Shown piece by piece: positions 1 to 5,323 of a stretch of DNA of 10,817 nt. The position numbers and the translations under genes were made by a program. This DNA comes from CAYOBW01 sp964402115 (GTDB taxonomy: Bacteria > Verrucomicrobiota > Kiritimatiellia > UBA8416 > CAYOBW01), in contig CAYOBW010000245.1 in NCBI GenBank assembly GCA_964402115.1, positions 1 through 10,817 on the forward strand, in the 5' to 3' direction. The notes under the pieces were generated by a model. That model did not search any database and was not told the DNA's origin. It worked only from the letters and a program-made list of their open reading frames with translations. Each line of letters opens with the position of its first letter. The stretch's first letter is position 1.

Positions 1-113
1 TGCAAACACCCCACCGGGGTTCTGCAAGAGCCTCCTCTTCCAAGATCAGGCCGCGGCAGCGCAGGCCGAATGCCCCCGTAGCCCCCGACGCGAGGAGGGG
101 GTGCGGCCGCGCC
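1..113 (-). terminator. Sequence downstream of hypD with a possible terminator hairpin at the window edge
   Basis: This stretch follows the stop codon of the glycyl radical enzyme on the minus strand. Bases 8-12 (ACCCC) and 16-20 (GGGGT) form a five-pair stem around a three-base loop, flanked by TGCA at 1-4 and 23-26 that can also pair. On the minus strand this could be the hairpin of an intrinsic terminator, but the position where a U tract would lie is outside the window. A second possible stem, CCCCC at 82-86 with GGGGG at 97-101, has a ten-base loop and no U tract. No coding sequence is evident here. The terminator call is inference. Confidence 0.35.
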
Positions 114-2477
114 CTACAGCGCCTCGTGCTCGGTGCGGTGGATGATCTCCTCCTGCAGCTCGGGCGTCAGGTTGACGAAGTAGTCGCTGTAGCCCGCCAC
201 GCGCACAATCAGGTCGCGATGGCGCTCCGGCTCCCGCTGCGCCGCGCGCAGGGTTTCCCGTGAGACCACGTTGAACTGGATGTGGTGTCCATCCTGGCAG
301 AAGTAGCCGCGCACGAGGTGGGCCACCTTGGCGATCCCCTCTTCGTCCGCCAGCAGGTCGGGCGTGAACTTCTGGTTCAGCAACGTGCCGCCGGTCTTCA
401 CGTGGTCCAGCTTCGCCGCCGAATTCAGCACGGCGGTCGGGCCCTTGCGGTCGGCGCCCTGCACGGGCGAGATGCCCTCCGAAAGCGTCACGCCCGCGCG
501 CTTGCCATCCGGCAGCGCGCCGGTCACGGCGCCGAAGTAGACATGCACCGTCGTCGGCAGCAGGTTCACGCGGTGCGTACCGCCGCGCACGTTCGGCCGG
601 CCGTCGATGAGCCCGTGGTAGCTGGCGAACACGAGCCGCGCAAGGGAATCGGCCCGGTCGTCGTCGTTGCCATATTTCGGCGTCTCGTTCAGCACCTTCG
701 CCAGCAGCGCGGCGTGGCCCTCGAAGTCCGCCGCCAGCGCGGCCAGCAGCTCATCCATCGTGCAGCGCCGCTGGTCGAAGACGTTGAACCGGATGGACGA
801 CAGCGCATCGGTCACGCTGCCCATCCCCACCCCCTGGATGTACGTCGTGTTGTAGCGCGCCCCGCCGCTGTGGTAGTCCAGGCCGCGCGCGACGCAATCG
901 TCAATCACCAGCGACAGGAACGGGACGGGCATGTACTTCGCGTACAGCCGCTCGATCACGTTGTTGCCGGCGATCTTGATCTCGATGAAGTGGCGCAGCT
1001 GCCGCTCGAAGGCGGCGTAGAGGGCGTCGAACGTCGCGAAGCCGCGCGGATCGCCGGTCTCCACGCCGATCCGCCGGCCCGTGCGGGGATCCACGCCGTT
1101 GTTGAGCGTGATCTCGAGAACCTTCGGGATGTTGAAGTAGCCGCTCAGGAAGTAGGCTTCCACGCCGAAGGCCCCGCTTTCCACGCAGCCGCTGGCCCCG
1201 CCGCGGCGGGCGTCCTCGACCGCCTTGCCCTGCCGGACGAGCTCCTGGACAATCGCGTCCGTGTTGAAGATGGACGGCTGGCCGAAGCCGGTCTTGACGA
1301 TCCGCAGGGCGCGCCGGATGAACCGCTCGGGGTTCTTCTTGCTGAGCTGGACCATGGAACTCGGCTGCAGCAGCCGCATCTCCTCGATCACATCCAGCAT
1401 GATGTACGTCAGCGGGTTGACCGCGTCCGAGCCGTCGGCCTTCACGCCTCCCAGGTTGATCAGGGCGAAATCCGTGTAGGTGCCGCTCTCGCGGGCGGTC
1501 ACGCCGACCTTGGGCGGCGCCGGATGGTTGTGGAACTTGACCCAGAAAGCCTGCAGCAGTTCCCGCGCCCGGTCCTCGGTGAGGGTGCCGGCGGCCAGCT
1601 CGCGCTCGTAGAACGGCCACAGGTGCTGGTCGAGCCGCCCGGGATTGAAGGAGTCCCACGGGTTGAGCTCGGTGATCACGCCGACATGCACGAACCAGTA
1701 GTACTGCAGCGCCTGCCAGAACGTCTCCGGCGGACAGGCCGGCACCCGGCGGCAGTTCTGCGCCATTTGCCGCAGCTCCTCGCGCCGCGCGGGATCGTCC
1801 GCCTGCCCGGCCAGCGTCTCGAGCTGGTCGGCGTAGCGCTGGGCATAGCCCAGCAGCGCGTCGGCGGCGATGTCCATGGCGCGCAGCTCCTCGCGCTTGT
1901 CGAGAGCGGCCGGGTCGCCGAAGACGTCGATCGCCGCCAGCGCCTGGCGGATGTCGAGCTTGATGTCGAGAAAGCCCTTGCGGTAGATCTTGTCGCCCAG
2001 CACGGTGTGCCCCGGCGTGCGCTGCTCCTGGAACTCGGTGAAAAGGCCGGCCTCGTACGCCGCGAGCCACTCCGGCGCCATTTCGCTGAACAGGCGGTCG
2101 CGCTGGGCGCGGCCCTGCCAGAACGGCATCACCTCGTCGGCATGCGCCGCGCGCGTGGCGGCATCTACGCGGTAGGAGATCTTGGGCCGGCTGTCCAAGA
2201 TGTCGAGGTCCTCGAGCGTGTGCAGGCAGATCTCCGGGTAGGTCGGCACTTCGGCCGGCGCCGGCCCGCGTTCGCCAACGATCAGCTCCCCCTCCCCCAC
2301 GTAGAGCGATTTGCCGCTCATGATCGCCTGGAACACCAGCGCCCGCTGCACGGGCACGGAGGCCTGGCGCACATCCTGGCGTTGGTAGGCGCGGGTCACC
2401 AGCAGGGCACGCTCGGCCGAGATGCGGGGTACGGCGGCCAGCGTGGCCTCACGCAGTTTGCGAATTCTCTCGTTCAT
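114..2477 (-). CDS. hypD: Glycyl radical enzyme, probable trans-4-hydroxy-L-proline dehydratase (HypD)
   Basis: This 787-residue cytoplasmic glycyl radical enzyme has the active-site loop ASGCVESGAFG with thiyl Cys431 and Glu433, and the C-terminal radical loop RVAGYSDYF with Gly762. The GCVE motif marks the dehydratase/decarboxylase branch, not true pyruvate formate-lyase, which has two adjacent cysteines. The residues I recall from the C. difficile HypD structure (H160, D278, S334, F340, C434, E436, Y450, T645, G765) fall on H157, D275, S331, F337, C431, E433, Y447, T642 and G762, always three lower. HypD removes water from trans-4-hydroxy-L-proline to give pyrroline-5-carboxylate, which ProC reduces to proline; no proC is visible here. 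The ATG at 2477 is chosen because GGGAGG lies six bases upstream and the activase stop is two bases away. The frame stays open further upstream, but only as a shadow of the activase. Alternatives are a related hydroxyproline lyase or an uncharacterised dehydratase. Confidence 0.85.
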   Translation of the reverse strand: MNERIRKLREATLAAVPRISAERALLVTRAYQRQDVRQASVPVQRALVFQAIMSGKSLYVGEGELIVGERGPAPAEVPTYPEICLHTLEDLDILDSRPKISYRVDAATRAAHADEVMPFWQGRAQRDRLFSEMAPEWLAAYEAGLFTEFQEQRTPGHTVLGDKIYRKGFLDIKLDIRQALAAIDVFGDPAALDKREELRAMDIAADALLGYAQRYADQLETLAGQADDPARREELRQMAQNCRRVPACPPETFWQALQYYWFVHVGVITELNPWDSFNPGRLDQHLWPFYERELAAGTLTEDRARELLQAFWVKFHNHPAPPKVGVTARESGTYTDFALINLGGVKADGSDAVNPLTYIMLDVIEEMRLLQPSSMVQLSKKNPERFIRRALRIVKTGFGQPSIFNTDAIVQELVRQGKAVEDARRGGASGCVESGAFGVEAYFLSGYFNIPKVLEITLNNGVDPRTGRRIGVETGDPRGFATFDALYAAFERQLRHFIEIKIAGNNVIERLYAKYMPVPFLSLVIDDCVARGLDYHSGGARYNTTYIQGVGMGSVTDALSSIRFNVFDQRRCTMDELLAALAADFEGHAALLAKVLNETPKYGNDDDRADSLARLVFASYHGLIDGRPNVRGGTHRVNLLPTTVHVYFGAVTGALPDGKRAGVTLSEGISPVQGADRKGPTAVLNSAAKLDHVKTGGTLLNQKFTPDLLADEEGIAKVAHLVRGYFCQDGHHIQFNVVSRETLRAAQREPERHRDLIVRVAGYSDYFVNLTPELQEEIIHRTEHEAL

Positions 2478-2479
2478 GC

Positions 2480-2489
2480 TCAACCTCCC
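2480..2489 (-). promoter_or_regulatory. Ribosome binding site of hypD overlapping the activase stop
   Basis: On the minus strand GGGAGG (plus-strand CCTCCC, 2484-2489) sits six bases before the ATG at 2477 and just inside the end of the activase gene, whose TGA is at 2480-2482. It fixes the hypD start and implies co-transcription and coupled translation of activase and enzyme. Confidence 0.75.
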
Positions 2490-3280
2490 ACGCGCACGGA
2501 CAAGCCGTGCGCTTCGAAACGCTTGCGCAACTCGCCCAGCCGTGCCGCGGTCGGCGGCGGCACGCCGGCCAGGCGGTACGGCAGCCCCAGCCGTTCGTAC
2601 TTGGCCGTGGCGGCCCGGTGATACGGCAACAACCCAATCCCGCGGCAGCCCGGCAGTTCCGCCAGCAGACGCACGAGCGCGTCCACGTTCGCCGGCGTAT
2701 CCGTGTAGCCGGGCACCACCGGCAGGCGCACCTGCACGGCGGCCCCCGCGGCCAGCAGCATCCGCAGGTTGGCCAGGATCAGGGCGTTCGACACGCCGGT
2801 ATGCGCCTCGTGCTCGGCGTCGTCGAGCAGCTTCAGATCGTAGAGGAACAGGTCCACGAGCGGCAGCACGGAGCGCACGACGGCAGCCGGCGCGTGCCCG
2901 CACGTGTCCAAGGCCGTATGCCAGCCCTGGGCCCGGCACGCCCGCAACAGCGCCTGCAGGAAGTCGGGCTGCATGAGCGGCTCGCCGCCGGAGAGGGTGA
3001 TGCCCCCGCCGGACTGCTCGTAGTAGACGCGGTCGCGCTCGAGCTCGGCCATGACCGCCGCGACGGTCACCTTCCCGGAGAAGCCGCGCGTCACCCCCTG
3101 CGCCTCCAGGTCCGCCTTCGGCGCATCCGGCTGCAGCGCGAGGCCCTCGGGGTTGTGACACCACGCGCAGCGCAGGGGACAGCCCGAGAAGTACACCGCC
3201 GTGCGAATTCCCGGCCCGTCATGCACCGCAAAACGCTTGATGTCGAAAACGACGCCCGCTGTCTGTCCGTTCGCTACCAC
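2480..3280 (-). CDS. Glycyl radical enzyme activase (radical SAM), short form without ferredoxin-like insert
   Basis: This 266-residue radical SAM protein uses S-adenosylmethionine and a [4Fe-4S] cluster to install the glycyl radical on its partner, here almost surely the adjacent dehydratase. Visible motifs are the family signature HDGPGIRTAVYFSGC (20-34), the cluster motif CPLRCAWC (C34, C38, C41), the SAM-binding SGGEP (97-101), DTCGH (125-129), YDLKLLDD (147-154) and VRLPVVPGYTDT (184-195). Activases of GCVE-type enzymes usually carry a cysteine-rich ferredoxin-like insert just after the first cluster motif. Here residues 42-114 contain no cysteine, so the protein has the compact architecture of PflA. 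The start is a GTG with CCCTTTCC (GGAAAGGG on the coding strand) eight bases upstream. The stop is two bases from the hypD ATG, so translational coupling is likely. Confidence 0.93.
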   Translation of the reverse strand: MVANGQTAGVVFDIKRFAVHDGPGIRTAVYFSGCPLRCAWCHNPEGLALQPDAPKADLEAQGVTRGFSGKVTVAAVMAELERDRVYYEQSGGGITLSGGEPLMQPDFLQALLRACRAQGWHTALDTCGHAPAAVVRSVLPLVDLFLYDLKLLDDAEHEAHTGVSNALILANLRMLLAAGAAVQVRLPVVPGYTDTPANVDALVRLLAELPGCRGIGLLPYHRAATAKYERLGLPYRLAGVPPPTAARLGELRKRFEAHGLSVRVGG

Positions 3281-3378
3281 GCCTCGAACCCTTTCCGCAC
3301 TTGAATTGACACCATACCCATAGCATTAACAAAGCCGCGGCGCAAGCCGGAAAAGCAGCCGGAAACGCGCGCCGTGCG
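3281..3378 (-). promoter_or_regulatory. Gap before the activase-hypD pair with a possible weak promoter
   Basis: This 98-bp gap separates the SHD1 protein gene from the activase and is more AT-rich in its middle than the surrounding genes. On the minus strand TTGCGC (plus 3340-3345) and TATGGG (plus 3317-3322) are spaced by 17 bases and could be a poor sigma-70 type promoter. CGGCGC (3338-3343) and GCGCCG (3369-3374) can pair around a 25-base loop just after the upstream stop and might be a weak terminator or attenuator. Neither is strong. The gap leaves open whether hypD has its own promoter or is read through from the glycosidase genes. Confidence 0.25.
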
Positions 3379-4647
3379 TCACTCCGCGCTGACGCGTTTG
3401 ACGGTGACCTCGGTGACGTAGCGTTCGGTGCGCTCCGTCCGGCGGGCGGCGGGTGGCGAGACTGGCGCGTCCACGCGCGCCATGAGCAGGGCAGTCTGGC
3501 CCGCGGCCAGTTCGGCCGCGCCGCCGCAGGCCTGAGCGGGCGTGCCGGCGCCGCCCGCGATCGCGGCCTGGAAGGTGACGACGGCCTGCCCCGCGGCGGC
3601 CTGGGCGGTGGCGAAGCCGCTGACCGTCACCGTGGTTTGCCGGGCTGTCTTCGTCTCGGAGAACCGCTTGCCGGAGGGCGTCTCCAACTCGAACTGGCAG
3701 ACCGGCGAAGCCGGCCGTACGCCGCGCCATACGCGCAACGCAGCGGTCATGGCCTCGTCCGATCGAACGCGGTTTCCGGAGGCCGGGACCGGCAGCGCGC
3801 GGCCGATTTCATCGGCCTGCGAGCCGCTCAGGCGATACACAGCCAGCGAAAAGGCCGTGCGGCCGCCCAGCAGCTGCATGCGGGCCAGCAGATCCTCGAT
3901 CCGGGCCAGCCCCTCGTCGGTGTGGGTCACGCGCAATTCCCGCTTACCGCCGTCGTACGACAGCGTGCCGTCGGGCGGGAACTCGATCCCCTGGTCGACG
4001 AGCAGCCGCCGGAAGTGCGACTCGGCTTCGTCCCCGCTCCCCAGGCCCAGCGGATCGCCGCGCAGCGTGTAGGTGCGCTTCGTCAGCTGGCCGGCGTAAT
4101 CCGAGGCCGCGAAAACCAGGACCCCCTTCACGAGGCTCCACTTCAGGCCCGTCTTCTCGGCCACAACCTCGACCAGGGACTTCAGGCTGATCTTGTCGGC
4201 GGCGAAGGTGACGCTCGGCACGCTGTCCACCTCGACGTCCCGGTTGACGGCCGTACGGATCCCCTGCGGCGCGATGCCGGGCACGCGACTGCGCGTTTCA
4301 AGGTAGGCCAGGACGTCCAGGAAGCCCATGGCATCCAGCGCCACCTCCTCCACCACGATCATGCCCAGGGTCTGCACGGTCAGGGAGGCGGACGCGGCGC
4401 CGGGAGCTGCCTGCGCAAGGATGACGCGGTCTTCGTCCACGAGCCGCTCGGGCGCGATGGCCATCAGCTTGCCGTTGCGCAGCTCCAGCTGCGCCTGCCC
4501 GTCCTTGACGCCGACGAGGCGCGCTTCAATCGTCTGGCCGGTCAGCGCGGTCCACTTCCGGAAGCCGCCGGTTTCCTCAGCCTGGGCGCCCAGCACCAGC
4601 GCGCCCAGCACGGCCGCCACCCATGCCCATCCGTGTCGCAAGGCCAT
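3379..4647 (-). CDS. Exported SHD1-domain protein with STN/secretin-like region, function unknown
   Basis: This is a 422-residue exported protein of unknown function. Residues 1-23 form a clear signal peptide with a hydrophobic core and an AQA cleavage site. Residues 29-79 (FRKWTALTGQTIEARLVGVKDGQ through IAPERLVDEDRVIL) match the SHD1 domain pattern, a small beta fold abundant in exported proteins of Planctomycetes, Verrucomicrobia and relatives. Residues about 100-182 resemble the STN domain found at the N-terminus of secretins and TonB receptors, with the typical ending GLKWSLVKGVLVFA. Residues about 206-262 (ELRVTHTDEGLARIEDLLARM) recall a secretin N1-like repeat. The C-terminal part (about 315-420) is beta-rich and has no secretin pore motif that I can recognise. 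The ATG at 4647 is chosen because GGGAGGG lies just upstream and the signal peptide begins there; the open frame extends 35 codons further without such support. It probably acts in the envelope, perhaps in binding or assembly. Domain calls are by eye. Confidence 0.8.
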   Translation of the reverse strand: MALRHGWAWVAAVLGALVLGAQAEETGGFRKWTALTGQTIEARLVGVKDGQAQLELRNGKLMAIAPERLVDEDRVILAQAAPGAASASLTVQTLGMIVVEEVALDAMGFLDVLAYLETRSRVPGIAPQGIRTAVNRDVEVDSVPSVTFAADKISLKSLVEVVAEKTGLKWSLVKGVLVFAASDYAGQLTKRTYTLRGDPLGLGSGDEAESHFRRLLVDQGIEFPPDGTLSYDGGKRELRVTHTDEGLARIEDLLARMQLLGGRTAFSLAVYRLSGSQADEIGRALPVPASGNRVRSDEAMTAALRVWRGVRPASPVCQFELETPSGKRFSETKTARQTTVTVSGFATAQAAAGQAVVTFQAAIAGGAGTPAQACGGAAELAAGQTALLMARVDAPVSPPAARRTERTERYVTEVTVKRVSAE

Positions 4648-4672
4648 GTTCCCTCCCGCGCATGTCCACCCG

Positions 4673-5311
4673 TCAGGCCCCCGCCTCGTCCGCCGCCGGA
4701 GCAGGCGCCTCCGCGACGGGCTCGCGCCGCATAGCGAGCACCTCGGCCACAACCTCCGGATCCACGCCGGCGGTATCGCCGCTCAGGATCCGGGCGAACA
4801 GGGCGTAGTTGACCGTCACGCAGTGCGTCACCTCGATCCCCAGGGCGTCACCACGCTGCACAACGCGGAAGCCGCTGACAGCGGGACGGTGCAGCCCGGC
4901 GCCGTCAGGCAACCCGCTGCGCAGACTCTCGAACACGTTCAGCGCCTCCACCTCCTCCATGCCCGTCCATGTTCGCAGGGTCAGCACGAAGACCGCGCGG
5001 AGGCTGGCCAGATGCTCCGGCGGACTGGCTATCCGCGCGTTCCACGCCAGAACGGCGCAGGTCGCCAGCGGCGGCAAGGCAGCCACACTTAAGCGCCTCT
5101 CCGGCAACCAGGGCGTCGCGGCCCCCACGCACGCGTACAGCACGTCGGACAACGCCTCGTTCAGCGCGTCCGTACCCGGCGCCAGGCACAAACGCCCCTT
5201 GGTGGCTTCGGCCATATACACGGCATACGCCTGCAAGTCCTCCTGCAGACTGATGACGTCCGTCAGCGCGCGCACCTCCCGCTGGGTCTTCCGTTTCGCT
5301 TTTCTGTTCAC
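4673..5311 (-). CDS. Unrecognised 212-residue cytoplasmic protein
   Basis: I do not recognise a family for this 212-residue protein. It has no signal peptide and no clear membrane segment. The N-terminus is strongly basic (NRKAKRKTQREVR). The centre (about 45-130) is predicted mostly helical with aliphatic runs. Then comes a likely beta-hairpin, SGFRVVQRGDALGIEVTHCVTVNYALF (146-172), and the tail (from about 195) is rich in Ala, Pro and Glu. The start is a GTG, supported by an ideal AAGGAG five bases upstream. The gene follows the GH2 stop by nine bases and precedes the SHD1 gene by 25 bases, so it is very probably co-transcribed and translationally coupled with both. A link to the exported SHD1 protein is suggested only by this neighbourhood. 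It is expressed-looking and GC-typical, with no sign of decay. Confidence 0.75.
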   Translation of the reverse strand: MNRKAKRKTQREVRALTDVISLQEDLQAYAVYMAEATKGRLCLAPGTDALNEALSDVLYACVGAATPWLPERRLSVAALPPLATCAVLAWNARIASPPEHLASLRAVFVLTLRTWTGMEEVEALNVFESLRSGLPDGAGLHRPAVSGFRVVQRGDALGIEVTHCVTVNYALFARILSGDTAGVDPEVVAEVLAMRREPVAEAPAPAADEAGA

Positions 5312-5316
5312 ACCCG

Positions 5317-5323
5317 CTCCTTA
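5317..5323 (-). promoter_or_regulatory. Ribosome binding site containing the GH2 stop codon
   Basis: The minus-strand sequence TAAGGAG serves both as the TAA stop of the GH2 gene (5321-5323) and as a perfect Shine-Dalgarno for the GTG start at 5311, with a five-base spacer. It decides the GTG start and implies translational coupling. Confidence 0.75.

Noticed and set aside
82..101. CCCCC/GGGGG stem as the terminator of hypD
   Set aside because: The loop is ten bases, the stem is only five pairs and no U tract follows on the minus strand; the hairpin at 1-26 is the better candidate.
282..2621. 779-codon open frame on the plus strand opposite hypD
   Set aside because: It is antisense to a clear glycyl radical enzyme. 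The translation is rich in Arg, His, Val and Leu with no recognisable motif, as expected for a shadow frame in GC-rich DNA.
2478..3164. In-frame upstream extension of hypD making a 1016-residue protein
   Set aside because: The added part overlaps the activase gene in another frame, is Arg/Ala/Gly-rich, and family length and the ribosome binding site both point to the ATG at 2477.
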